DNA from: an uncultured Collinsella sp.
GTDB taxonomy: Bacteria; Actinomycetota; Coriobacteriia; Coriobacteriales; Coriobacteriaceae
Assembly (NCBI GenBank): GCA_902493375.1
Contig: CABUPH010000004.1
Span: 1 to 64,000, forward strand
Length of the DNA: 64,000 nt
Direction: 5' to 3'
The notes below the pieces were generated by a model, which saw nothing but the letters and a program-made list of their open reading frames with translations, searched no databases and was not told the DNA's origin. Of this stretch, positions 44,380 to 53,071 are shown piece after piece (the first letter of the stretch is position 1; each line of letters begins with the position of its first letter). A program made the position numbers and the translations under genes.

Positions 44380-45249
44380 TTACTCGCCACGGACCAGACG
44401 GTCAAAGGCAACGACGGTAATGGTGTCGCCGAGCTCCTTGGAGACCTGCTCAGCGTACTTCTTGATGGTGAGGGAGCTGTCCTTGATGAACTCCTGCTCG
44501 GTGAGCACGGACTGCTTGTAGAACTTCTCCAGACGGCCAACAGCCATCTTCTCCTGGATAGCCTCGGGCTTGCCGGACTCGGCAGCCTGAGCCATGTAGA
44601 TCTGCTTCTCGTGCTCGACGGTCTCGGCCGGAACCTGATCGCGGGTAGCGCAGATCGGGGCGACGGCGGCAACCTGAAGCGCAACGTCGTGAGCAAAGGT
44701 CTTGAAGGACTCAGCCTGAGCGGTCTCGGCCTTCTCGAAAGCGAACTCGACGAGAACGCCGATCTTACCACCCATGTGGATGTAAGAAGCGAGAGCGCCG
44801 TTCTCGGCCTTGCGGGCGGCGAAACGGGAGATCTTCATGTTCTCGCCCATGATGTGAATCATCTCGGTGAGCTCGGAGGAAACGGTCTCCTCGCCCATCG
44901 GCTTCTCGAGCAGAGCGTCGACGTCAGCAGGCTCGGTGGTAGCGACAACCTCAGCGACCTTGGAAGCAAAGCCGGTGAACTTAGCGTTGGAGCCGACGAA
45001 GTCGGTCTCGCAGGAGAGCTCGAGCAGAGCGCCGGTCTTGCCGTCCTCGGAGACGAACGCGGCGACAGCGCCCTCGTTGGTCTCACGGCCAGCCTTCTTG
45101 GCAGCCTTGGCGAGGCCGTTCTTGCGCAGAACGTCGACAGCGGCGTCCATGTCGCCGTCAGCCTCGACGAGAGCCTTCTTGCACTCCATCATCGGGGAGT
45201 CGGTCATCTCGCGGAGCTGCTTGACCATAGCGGCGGTAATCTGGGCCAT
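44380..45249 (-). CDS. tsf: Elongation factor Ts
   Basis: Guanine nucleotide exchange factor for EF-Tu. The 289-aa protein has the N-terminal UBA-like domain (VKQLREMTDSPMMECKKAL) and the core TDFVGSN and IHMGGKIGVLVE. ATG at 45249 with AAAGGAA upstream; the ATG at 45264 lies before the ribosome site. Co-transcribed with rpsB. Confidence 0.97.
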   Translation of the reverse strand: MAQITAAMVKQLREMTDSPMMECKKALVEADGDMDAAVDVLRKNGLAKAAKKAGRETNEGAVAAFVSEDGKTGALLELSCETDFVGSNAKFTGFASKVAEVVATTEPADVDALLEKPMGEETVSSELTEMIHIMGENMKISRFAARKAENGALASYIHMGGKIGVLVEFAFEKAETAQAESFKTFAHDVALQVAAVAPICATRDQVPAETVEHEKQIYMAQAAESGKPEAIQEKMAVGRLEKFYKQSVLTEQEFIKDSSLTIKKYAEQVSKELGDTITVVAFDRLVRGE

Positions 45250-45294
45250 TGTGGTTCCTTTCAAAGAGATGAAAAAGAATTAACTAAGACTGAT

Positions 45295-46023
45295 TTACTC
45301 GGCCTTGGACTCAGCGGCCATCTCGGCCTCGGAGACCTGCTCCTTGCCGGAGCCAGCGAGGCAGGCGTCAGCCATGAGCTCGCACATAAGGGTGACAGCG
45401 GAGATAGCGTCATCGTTGCAGGGGATGCCGTACTCGACCTCGTCGGGATCGGAGTTGGTGTCGATCAGAGCGACGACGGGGATGTTCAGGCGCTGGGCCT
45501 CCTTGATAGCGTTCTCCTCGCGCTTGGTGTCGATGACGAAGAGAGCCTGGGGCAGACCCTTCATGTCGCGGGCGCCACCGAGGTTGGTCTGGAGCTTGGT
45601 GAGCTCCTTGCCCAGAACAGCCTGCTCCTTCTTGGGCAGAACAGCCATGCGGCCGTCCTCGACCATGGCCTCGAGCTCCTCCATGCGGTTGATGCGGGAG
45701 CGGATGGTGACGAAGTTGGTCAGCATGCCGCCGAGCCAACGCTGGTTGATGTAAGGCATGTTGGCGCGCTCAGCGGCGTTCTTAACGGCCTCCTGAGCCT
45801 GCTTCTTGGTGCCGACGAACAGCACGTTGCCACCCTTGGCGACGTTCTTGACGAAGGTGTAGGCCTGGTCGGCGTCGAGGATGGTCTGCTTGAGGTCGAG
45901 GATGTAGATGCCGTTGCGCTCACCGAAGATGAACGGCTTCATCTTGGGGTTCCAGCGACGGGTCTGGTGACCGAAGTGGCAGCCGGCCTCGAGCAGGGTG
46001 CGGATATTAATCTTGGTAGCCAT
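45295..46023 (-). CDS. rpsB: 30S ribosomal protein S2
   Basis: Late-assembling small-subunit protein. The 242-aa product has [31 protein letters not shown] and [24 protein letters not shown] with AGGAGG 6 nt upstream. The promoter is strong, and the mRNA leader is about 135 nt, long enough for the S2 autoregulation known in other bacteria. Confidence 0.97.
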   Translation of the reverse strand: MATKINIRTLLEAGCHFGHQTRRWNPKMKPFIFGERNGIYILDLKQTILDADQAYTFVKNVAKGGNVLFVGTKKQAQEAVKNAAERANMPYINQRWLGGMLTNFVTIRSRINRMEELEAMVEDGRMAVLPKKEQAVLGKELTKLQTNLGGARDMKGLPQALFVIDTKREENAIKEAQRLNIPVVALIDTNSDPDEVEYGIPCNDDAISAVTLMCELMADACLAGSGKEQVSEAEMAAESKAE

Positions 46024-46164
46024 GTTAAACCTCCTGTGGTTTGCCTCCGCGCGGGGTCATCCTCCAAAACCAACCCGGACATGTGCTACCAAAGCCCGGG
46101 CACCACGGTATGAAGTAGCCGCGCGTGCGTGATAAAAACCTGTTGCCGTGAAGCAACCCGATGA

Positions 46165-46193
46165 ATGATAGCAGGATTGCCTCTTCCTGCCAA
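46165..46193 (-). promoter_or_regulatory. Promoter of rpsB-tsf
   Basis: TTGGCA (46188-46193), a 17-bp spacer ending in TGC, and TATCAT (46165-46170). This is the best-matched promoter in the window. Confidence 0.8.
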
Positions 46194-46239
46194 CCCGCAA
46201 TCAAAACCACACACCTAAGCGCAACGCGAGCCGTCCAGC

Positions 46240-47160
46240 TTACTCGCCCCGGGGATGGGCCTGGGTCACGGCGCGCTTAAGCAGGTCGGGCGTGAGATGC
46301 GTGTAGATCTGCGTCGTGGACAGGCTCGCATGCCCCAGCAGCTCTTGAACCGAACGCAGATCCGCGCCGCCCTCAAGCAGATCGGTCGCAAACGTATGAC
46401 GCATCGCATGAGGCGCGATGTCGGCCGGAATACCGGCGCACGTCGCCAGCATATGGAACCGTCGCCTGAGCATAGCGGCACTCATGCGATTACCGCGCGC
46501 AGAAATAAACAGCGGATGCAGACCGGCTGCGGCGTCGCGGTGCTTTGCCTGGGCGAGCAGCACCGGTCTCCCCTCCTCGACATAGGTGCGCGTCGCATCG
46601 AGTGCGCGACGATACAGAGGAACGATGCGCTCCTTGCTCCCCTTGCCCCAAAGGCGAACCACGCGCTCCGACCAAGCGATGGATTCCACGTTAAGCGCGG
46701 CAAGCTCCGAGATGCGGGCACCCGAGGCATAGAGCAGCTCGAGCATCGCCGCATCGCGCAGTCCCACGGGCGTCGAAGTATCAGGCGTCTTGAGCAGCGC
46801 CTCGACCTGTTGGGTCGTCAGCACACCGGGCAGGTCGCGCGGCAGCTTGGGCGACGCGATCGCCGAGACCGCATCGCCCTCGACAATCCCCTCGGCAGCC
46901 ATCCAACGATAGAGCGACCGAATAGCCGACAAATGCGCGGCAATGGTGCGAGGCGCCACCTGCTCGCGCGAAAACTCGGCCAAATATGCGCGGACGGTAC
47001 GCACGTCGGCCATACGCGCATCGATACCCGTACGCTCGCACCAGGCAGCAAAGCGCTCCAACCGCGATCCATAGGCAGTCACCGTATTGGGAGAGAGCCC
47101 CTCGACACGTGCGATGTAGGCGATAAACGAGTCGACGGTATCGTACAGGTCAAAGGCTAT
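46240..47160 (-). CDS. XerC/XerD-type tyrosine recombinase
   Basis: Site-specific recombinase that resolves chromosome dimers at dif. Catalytic residues are visible: R in SGARISEL, K in GKGSKERIVP, HxxR in HAMRHTFAT, H in LLGHASLS and Y in TTQIYTHLT. The first ATG/GTG/TTG is a GTG at 47082, but that would cut off conserved N-terminal sequence (FIAYIARVEGLSPNTV). The reading frame is open to at least the trmFO stop, where an ATA at 47160 overlaps TAG and would give 306 aa, the usual size. The true start is therefore uncertain and may be non-canonical. Whether it is XerC, XerD or a single XerS-like enzyme cannot be told. Confidence 0.85.
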   Translation of the reverse strand: MAFDLYDTVDSFIAYIARVEGLSPNTVTAYGSRLERFAAWCERTGIDARMADVRTVRAYLAEFSREQVAPRTIAAHLSAIRSLYRWMAAEGIVEGDAVSAIASPKLPRDLPGVLTTQQVEALLKTPDTSTPVGLRDAAMLELLYASGARISELAALNVESIAWSERVVRLWGKGSKERIVPLYRRALDATRTYVEEGRPVLLAQAKHRDAAAGLHPLFISARGNRMSAAMLRRRFHMLATCAGIPADIAPHAMRHTFATDLLEGGADLRSVQELLGHASLSTTQIYTHLTPDLLKRAVTQAHPRGE

Positions 47161-48494
47161 GACCGGTCGCCCCCAAACAAGTCGGAACGCGTGGCCAAGT
47201 AGGCATCGAGGGCCTCGAGGGCGCGATCCGCATAAGCCTGATAGCGGTCGCGCTTACTGCGGCGCCTGCCGTCCTCGAGCGGCGGCACCAGGCCAAAATT
47301 GACATGCATGGGCTGGTAGCCAACGGTTGCCGGATCGGTCGCATAGCCCACGAGCGCGCCCAAGGCGCCCACACGAGGAAGCTCCACAGAAGCCGCACCG
47401 ATAGCCTCGGCATAGGTGTTAAGCGCGGCAAGCAGACCGGTCGCCACCGCTTCCATGTACCCCTCGGTGCCGGTGATCTGACCGGCGAGGCGCACACCCG
47501 TGCCAGGCACGGCAAAGGTGCCGTCAAGAACGTGCGGCGCATCGACAAAGGTATTGCGGTGCATGACGCCATAACGGAAGAACTCGGCATTCTCCAGACC
47601 GGGAACCATATGGAAGACACGCTTCTGCTCGCCAAAGGTCAGATTTGTCTGGAAGCCCACCAGGTTATAGGCGGTCTTCTCCTTGTTCTCGGCGCGCAGC
47701 TGAATCGCCGCCCAGGGACGACGTCCGGTTCGCGGGTCGGTGAGGCCGACGGGCTTCATGGCGCCAAAGCGGATAGCATCCTTACCGGTACGGGCGACCT
47801 CCTCGGCGGGCTGACAGGCCTGGAAGAGATCGCCGCCCTCAAAGTCCTTGAGCACCACGCGATCGGCGGTGGTGAGCGCCTCGATAAAGGCCTCGTACTC
47901 ATCCTTGTTGAGCGGAGCGTTGAGATAGTCGCCGCTCCCCTGCTCCTCGTAGCGAGACTGCGAGAACAGCACGTCCATATCGAGCGTGGAGGCATCGACG
48001 ATCGGCGCGGCAGCATCAAAGAACGCCAAGGCGTCGCCACCGACGAGCTTCATGACCTCTTCGCTCAATGCCGGCGAACACAGCGGGCCTGCGGCAATGA
48101 CCACGTGGCCCTCGGGAATCTGCGTGACCTCGCCATGCACGACCTCGATATTGGGCCGGGCGGCAACCTCGGCCTCGACAAGCTCGGAAAACTTAACGCG
48201 GTCGACCGCCAGGGCACCGCCGGCGGGAACGGCCGCACGATGGGCGCAATCGAGCAGAACCGAACCCATGCGCTCGAGCTCGGCCTTTAGCAAGCCCGCA
48301 GCAGAGTCCGGACGGGTCGACTTAAACGAATTTGAGCAGACGAGCTCGGCCAGGTGATCGGTATGGTGGGCCGGAGAGCTCACATGGGGGCGCATCTCGC
48401 ACAGCTTTACGGCAAACCCGCGATCTGCCAGCTGGATCGCACATTCCGAACCCGCCAGACCGCCACCGATAACCGTCACCTGATCGAACTGCAT
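47157..48494 (-). CDS. trmFO: Methylenetetrahydrofolate-tRNA-(uracil-54) methyltransferase TrmFO
   Basis: Flavoprotein that makes ribothymidine at position 54 of tRNA using methylene-THF. The 445-aa protein has the FAD motif VIGGGLAGSECAIQLA, the conserved CSNSFKS with a catalytic cysteine, PAGGALAVDR, and GQITGTEGYMEA. ATG 48494 has AAAGGTG upstream; the TTG at 48500 is an alternative. Placed between dprA and the xer gene, a common Gram-positive arrangement. Confidence 0.96.
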   Translation of the reverse strand: MQFDQVTVIGGGLAGSECAIQLADRGFAVKLCEMRPHVSSPAHHTDHLAELVCSNSFKSTRPDSAAGLLKAELERMGSVLLDCAHRAAVPAGGALAVDRVKFSELVEAEVAARPNIEVVHGEVTQIPEGHVVIAAGPLCSPALSEEVMKLVGGDALAFFDAAAPIVDASTLDMDVLFSQSRYEEQGSGDYLNAPLNKDEYEAFIEALTTADRVVLKDFEGGDLFQACQPAEEVARTGKDAIRFGAMKPVGLTDPRTGRRPWAAIQLRAENKEKTAYNLVGFQTNLTFGEQKRVFHMVPGLENAEFFRYGVMHRNTFVDAPHVLDGTFAVPGTGVRLAGQITGTEGYMEAVATGLLAALNTYAEAIGAASVELPRVGALGALVGYATDPATVGYQPMHVNFGLVPPLEDGRRRSKRDRYQAYADRALEALDAYLATRSDLFGGDRS

Positions 48495-48508
48495 CTGCAA
48501 ACACCTTT

Positions 48509-49441
48509 CTAATTGACACGCTTTCCATTGTGACCGAAGGGCGTCTGGGCGTGAAGCGCAAACTTTGAGGGCGCATACCTTCCATCCATCATGCGCTCGA
48601 TGAGGCCCTCGAGCTCGAGCGAGCCCAGGAGCTTAAGCACTCCGACGGCATCGAGAGAGACGAGAGCGGCGATGTCGTCGACCTTGAGCGGCGAGGCGAT
48701 AAGCGCGTGCATCACGGCCTGCTGCGTGGGGTCCAGATCGGCGATGCCAGGCGCATCGGGACGCGAGTAGCGCAGCGTGCCGTAGATGCGCGAGATGGCC
48801 ATCTCGATTGATTCCTCGTCGATGATGCAGCAGGCACCGTTAGCGATGAGATAGTTGGTCCCGCGCGACTCGGGCGAAAGGATGGAGCCCGGCACTGCAA
48901 GGAGCTCTCGTCCCAAGTCCATAGCGGCCTCCGCCGTGGAGAACGTACCCGAGGGCATGCCCGCCTCGGAAACAAAGAGTGCCTGCGACAAGGCGGCGAT
49001 TACACGATTGCGCCGCGGAAAGGAGAACTTACGCGGTCCCATACCCCACGGCGAAATCGAAACGACCGCGCCGCCCGTATCGAGTGTGCGCGTTATGAGG
49101 CCGGCGCTCGAGCGCGGATAGACAACGTCGGCGCCGGTCCCCAGTACCACGATGTGTTTGCCCCCGGCGTTGACCGCAGCCCAACCCGACGCCTGGTCGC
49201 AGCCGACCGCACCGCCCGAGACCACCGTCACTCCCGCCTCGACCGCCACCTTGGCCGCAAGTTCTGCCACGGCAAGACCGTACGGCGATGCCTTGCGTGC
49301 ACCGATGATGGATAGCGCAGGCGTCGATAGCACGGCGGGGTCGCCACGAACGTAGAGGGTCTCGGGCACATCCGGAAGCTCCAATACGGTGTCGGGATAC
49401 AACGCATCCGTGGGATGCAGTTCAAAGCTCTTCTCGCCCAT
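48509..49441 (-). CDS. dprA: DNA-processing protein DprA
   Basis: Loads RecA on incoming single-stranded DNA during transformation. The 310-aa protein has the Rossmann-like core (SIIGARKASPYGLAVAELAA, VVSGGAVGCDQASGWAA, VVLGTGADVVYP, FPRRNRVIAALSQALFVSEA) and a C-terminal winged helix. It lacks an N-terminal SAM domain. ATG 49441 has GGAGGG 8 nt upstream and overlaps the comM stop (TAATG). The upstream open frame to 49600 lies within comM. Confidence 0.94.
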   Translation of the reverse strand: MGEKSFELHPTDALYPDTVLELPDVPETLYVRGDPAVLSTPALSIIGARKASPYGLAVAELAAKVAVEAGVTVVSGGAVGCDQASGWAAVNAGGKHIVVLGTGADVVYPRSSAGLITRTLDTGGAVVSISPWGMGPRKFSFPRRNRVIAALSQALFVSEAGMPSGTFSTAEAAMDLGRELLAVPGSILSPESRGTNYLIANGACCIIDEESIEMAISRIYGTLRYSRPDAPGIADLDPTQQAVMHALIASPLKVDDIAALVSLDAVGVLKLLGSLELEGLIERMMDGRYAPSKFALHAQTPFGHNGKRVN

Positions 49442-50964
49442 TATTGGTCCCTCCTTCCCTGATACATCGCCGCCTCGAGCACGTGATCCTGCGATACCCG
49501 TTCGCTTTCGGCGACATCGGCGATCGTGCGTGCGATGCGTACCAGGCGCACGATGCCGCGACCCGTGAGATGTGTGCGCCTCGACAGGCCGAGCACGCAT
49601 TTCTCGGCAGCCTCATCAAGCCCAAAGGTCGAAACGACGCCGTCAATGGACCGCGACTCGTCTTCCTCGGCCTCGGTGTCCGCATCGTCCATACGGGATT
49701 CACGCCAGGCGCGAAAGGCGCGCCCACGCACGACGTAATCGCGCAGCTCGGCCGATGACATACCCTCCGCGCCCTCAATGATCACCTGAGGATCGGGGCG
49801 GGTCACATCGATCATCATGTCGATACGATCAGCCAAAGGACCGCGCAACTTGCCCCGGTAGCGCTCGACCATCGACGCGGAACAGCGACACGGCACTTCG
49901 CGATCTCCCAAAAATCCGCAGGGGCAGGGATTGCTCGCAGCTAGCAGCTGAAAGCGCGACGGGAACGTAAAGGCCCCGTCAACGCGCACGATCCTTACGT
50001 AACCGCGCTCGATGGGCTGACGCAGCGTCTGCAGCACGCCGGTGGGAAACTCGGCGATCTCATCCAAAAAGAGCACGCCGCCATGAGCTAGGCTAATTTC
50101 GCCCGGATGCACCGGACGCCCGCCGCCGATGAGTCCCGCGGTCGAAATACTGTGATGGGGGCTGCGGAAGGGGCGATGCCCCGCAAGCAGTCCATCGATG
50201 TTCTCGCCCAAGACCGAATGGATGCACAGTGCCTCTTGCTGATCCTCGAGAGAAAGCTCGGGCAAAATGCCTGTCATGCGCCGCGCAAGCATGGTCTTGC
50301 CCGAACCGGGCGAGCCGATCATGAGCAATCCGAGCTCGCCGGCGGCCGCAAGCGCCATGCCGCGCTTGGCGACCTCCTGCCCCAGCACGTCGGCATAATC
50401 GAGCTCGGGCTCAAAGGTCGCCTCGAGCACTTCAGAATCCAGGTAATGCCGTGCGGCATCCCCCATGCCATGGGCAAGCTGAGATAGGTGGTCGATAAAG
50501 CCGCAGTCAACGCCTGCAAGCGGCACATGCTGATCGGACCTACCGGCGATAAAGGAAAGCCCCATATCGCGCGCCAACAGCTGAAACGCCACCTCGCCCT
50601 TGACGGGCAGCACCGTGCCGTCCAGACCAAGCTCACCTGCGATAAGGCAGCGATCGAGGTTGTCACGGGGAATCTGCCCGTCGGCCGCCAGAACCGCGAT
50701 GGCAATCGGCAGGTCAAAACCGCTGCCAGTTTTACGGATATCGCCGGGTGCCAGGTTGACGGTAATGCCAGACCGAGGGATCTCGAAGCCGGCCGAGCGC
50801 ATGGCACACCGGATACGCCCGCGTGACTCCATCACCTCCATACTCGGAATGCCGAGCATCTGGATGCCCGGAACGCCACCGGCAAGCGAGACCTCGACGG
50901 TGACGGGAATTGCCTCGACGCCGCGGATGCAGGCCGCGTGTACGGCAAACGTCTCGAACGCCAT
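49441..50964 (-). CDS. comM: ComM / YifB-type Mg-chelatase-like AAA+ ATPase
   Basis: Hexameric helicase that in Vibrio and relatives promotes branch migration during transformation. The 507-aa protein has an N-terminal Lon-protease-like fold (GVPGIQMLGIPSMEVMESRGR), Walker A GSPGSGKTMLARRM, RPFRSPHHSISTAGLIGGG, Walker B GGVLFLDEIAEF and the cysteine motif NPCPCGFLGD. ATG 50964 overlaps the yraN stop (TGATG); the longer frame is inside yraN. With dprA and the comEA-comEC operon it supports a DNA-uptake pathway. Confidence 0.95.
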   Translation of the reverse strand: MAFETFAVHAACIRGVEAIPVTVEVSLAGGVPGIQMLGIPSMEVMESRGRIRCAMRSAGFEIPRSGITVNLAPGDIRKTGSGFDLPIAIAVLAADGQIPRDNLDRCLIAGELGLDGTVLPVKGEVAFQLLARDMGLSFIAGRSDQHVPLAGVDCGFIDHLSQLAHGMGDAARHYLDSEVLEATFEPELDYADVLGQEVAKRGMALAAAGELGLLMIGSPGSGKTMLARRMTGILPELSLEDQQEALCIHSVLGENIDGLLAGHRPFRSPHHSISTAGLIGGGRPVHPGEISLAHGGVLFLDEIAEFPTGVLQTLRQPIERGYVRIVRVDGAFTFPSRFQLLAASNPCPCGFLGDREVPCRCSASMVERYRGKLRGPLADRIDMMIDVTRPDPQVIIEGAEGMSSAELRDYVVRGRAFRAWRESRMDDADTEAEEDESRSIDGVVSTFGLDEAAEKCVLGLSRRTHLTGRGIVRLVRIARTIADVAESERVSQDHVLEAAMYQGRRDQ

Positions 50965-51449
50965 CACGACACCTGCCAATCGAACGCATTGTACTGGTGC
51001 TCGATCTCGGCGATATGCCCGCCGCGGATGGTGACGCCCACGGCATCGAAGCGAATCGACCTGAGCGGATAGTGATCCATGAGATAGCAACTTGCGATAC
51101 GGCGATACCGGCGCTGCTTTTGGGCGTCCACGGCCTCCTCGGGAAAGACCCGCGTGGCGCAATCCAGGGCGACGCGTCTCGTCTTGACCTCGGCCATCAC
51201 CACGACATCGTCGAGCTCATCGAGCAGCACCAGATCGGCTTCGCCCTCAATGCAACGATAGCCCTGCTCCAACAAGGTGTAACCACGCTCGTTAAAGTAA
51301 TCGATGGTGATCAGCTCGCCCAGCATGCCGAGCTCGCGGGGACTGAGCCCCTTGATAAACTCGGGCGTCATCGCCCCGCAGTCGAGCTCGCCGTCTTCCC
51401 AGCGCTCCTTGAGTTGCTGCGTCTTGCTCTTTTTGCTTGCGGCACACAT
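50964..51449 (-). CDS. YraN/UPF0102 family nuclease-like protein
   Basis: Holliday-junction-resolvase-like fold of unsettled function. The 161-aa protein has the core LGMLGELITIDYFNERGYTLLEQGYRC, EADLVLLDELDDVVVMAEVKTR (E-x-D and ExK-type catalytic residues) and a C-terminal RFDAVGV. A 45-residue charged N-terminal part precedes the core. ATG 51449 has GGAG upstream. It sits in the yraN-comM-dprA cluster found in many bacteria, next to rnhB. Confidence 0.88.
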   Translation of the reverse strand: MCAASKKSKTQQLKERWEDGELDCGAMTPEFIKGLSPRELGMLGELITIDYFNERGYTLLEQGYRCIEGEADLVLLDELDDVVVMAEVKTRRVALDCATRVFPEEAVDAQKQRRYRRIASCYLMDHYPLRSIRFDAVGVTIRGGHIAEIEHQYNAFDWQVS

Positions 51450-51547
51450 GGGGTCTCCTTTCCCGCACACTGCATTGCCCCGATGATGAGGGCACCCTTC
51501 ATGCGGGTAAGTACCGGAAACAAACCAAAAGCTGACCAAATGCCGAC

Positions 51548-51589
51548 AAAAAACGGGCCGTACGCAACAATCACGTTGCACACGGCCCG
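51548..51589 (-). terminator. Intrinsic terminator of rnhB
   Basis: CGGGCCGT (51554-51561) pairs with ACGGCCCG (51582-51589), with an inner GCAAC/GTTGC stem, and TTTTTT follows on the minus strand. Confidence 0.9.
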
Positions 51590-51638
51590 CTACCAGCAGG
51601 TTTATAAAACGTCAGAGGTCCCTGTCTCCACAATTGGC

Positions 51639-52427
51639 CTAAAAAAGGCGCTCAGTCTGCAGAAAGTTTCCGCAAAAGCTCACACGATGCAGCGGACAAA
51701 GTCCGTGTTTGCGAATCGCCTCGATGTGCTCGGGGCTTGCGTAGCCCTTCGACTCGGCCAAATGATACTCGGGGTACTCGGCATCGTACTCGACCATCAT
51801 CTCGTCACGCGTGACCTTGGCCATGATGGACGCCGCGGCGATACAGGCGATTTTGGCATCGCCCTTCACCACGTCGCGCTCGTTGGGAACGGCACCCAAG
51901 GGGTTACCGTCCATAAGCACGCAATCGGGCTCGAGTCCCGTATCGGCCACGGCGCCCGCGACGGCAGCGCGGATGGCGCGGGCCATGCCCATATCATCGA
52001 TATCCGCAGGTGCGATATGGCAAAAACCAATCGCCGTCGCGACCTCGGCAATCTTCACCGAGAGCAGCTCGCGGCGCGCCGGCGTGAGCTTTTTGGAATC
52101 ATTGATGCCCCAGACGCGCGGCTCCATGGGAAGGCATACGGCGCACACCGTCAAAGGACCGGCCACCGAGCCACGACCCACCTCGTCAACACCCACGACC
52201 ACGCCATCCCCACCGAGCTCGCGCATCAGCTCGTACATGCCGTTGACGCGCTCGCGCTCGGCAAGTTCCTTGGCATGGCGCTTAAGAGCACGCTCGCAAG
52301 CCTTGATCACTTGCTGGCGCGGATCCTCACGATAATGCTCCACGAGGGCGGGAATCTCCTCAAACGTGGCGCTCGCCAGCTCGCCGGCAACCTGCGATGC
52401 CGAAACCGAGCTCGTCATGTTGGCCAT
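51639..52427 (-). CDS. rnhB: Ribonuclease HII
   Basis: Removes RNA from RNA-DNA hybrids and misincorporated ribonucleotides. The 262-aa protein has the catalytic signature GVDEVGRGSVAGPL, NDSKKLTPARR, KGDAKIACIAAASIMAKVTRD and the C-terminal HxxSF (HRVSFCGNFLQ). An N-terminal helical extension of about 75 residues (domain with ACERALKRHAKELAERERV) is typical of Gram-positive RNase HII. ATG with GGAGG 7 nt upstream. Confidence 0.95.
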   Translation of the reverse strand: MANMTSSVSASQVAGELASATFEEIPALVEHYREDPRQQVIKACERALKRHAKELAERERVNGMYELMRELGGDGVVVGVDEVGRGSVAGPLTVCAVCLPMEPRVWGINDSKKLTPARRELLSVKIAEVATAIGFCHIAPADIDDMGMARAIRAAVAGAVADTGLEPDCVLMDGNPLGAVPNERDVVKGDAKIACIAAASIMAKVTRDEMMVEYDAEYPEYHLAESKGYASPEHIEAIRKHGLCPLHRVSFCGNFLQTERLF

Positions 52428-52456
52428 ATCGGGGCCTCCTTGCATGCAAATCAGAT

Positions 52457-52488
52457 AAAAAGAAGGGCCACCCGAAGGTGACCCTTTT
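52457..52488 (-). terminator. Intrinsic terminator of rplS
   Basis: Stem AAGGGCCACC/GGTGACCCTT with a CGAA loop (TTCG on the minus strand) and TTCTTTTT following. It separates rplS from rnhB. Confidence 0.9.
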
Positions 52489-52520
52489 GTCCAAACGAGT
52501 GGACAGACGCTGCGATCTTC

Positions 52521-52862
52521 TTAGCGCTTCTCGGGGATGCGAGCAGCCTTGCCCACCTTGTCGCGGAGGTAGTACAGCTTGGCGCGACGGACGCGACCAT
52601 GACGGACGACCTCGAGCTTGGCGATCTTGGGGCTGTGAAGCGGGAAGGTACGCTCAACACCGACACCGAAGGAAATCTTGCGGACGGTGAAGGTCTCACG
52701 GGCACCGGCGCCGGCCATGCGGATGACGTCACCCTGGAAAACCTGGATGCGCTCGCGGTCGCCTTCCTTAATGCGGTAGTGAACCTTGACGTTGTCGGCG
52801 ACGCGAACCTGAGGAATGTCCTCGCGGATCTGCTGACGCTCGATTGCGCGGATGTAATCCAT
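52521..52862 (-). CDS. rplS: 50S ribosomal protein L19
   Basis: Large-subunit protein at the 30S-50S interface, 113 aa. It shows [48 protein letters not shown] and [18 protein letters not shown] at 52862 with AAGGA upstream. It stands apart from the rpsP-trmD group, with which it is often linked in other bacteria. Confidence 0.97.
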   Translation of the reverse strand: MDYIRAIERQQIREDIPQVRVADNVKVHYRIKEGDRERIQVFQGDVIRMAGAGARETFTVRKISFGVGVERTFPLHSPKIAKLEVVRHGRVRRAKLYYLRDKVGKAARIPEKR

Positions 52863-53005
52863 GTGCAATTCCTTACTCTTCTAGAGGTGCCGTACCACCT
52901 TGGCCGGCACGTAGTTGAACAAACGTATTCGAGTATACACGCGCGGGTTTCTGCTGCAAGAACAATTTTTTACGCAGACAAAAAGACAAAACCCGCACAT
53001 GATAA

Positions 53006-53033
53006 CCGCCCGCCTCACGAATGAGACGGGCGG
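53006..53033 (-). terminator. Probable terminator of ppdK
   Basis: CCGCCCG (53006-53012) pairs with CGGGCGG (53027-53033), with an inner CTC/GAG; only TTAT follows on the minus strand, so efficiency is uncertain. Confidence 0.5.
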
Positions 53034-53071
53034 CATGAAGGGGGCTACGCTAGGTGTCTAAACCCAAAACG

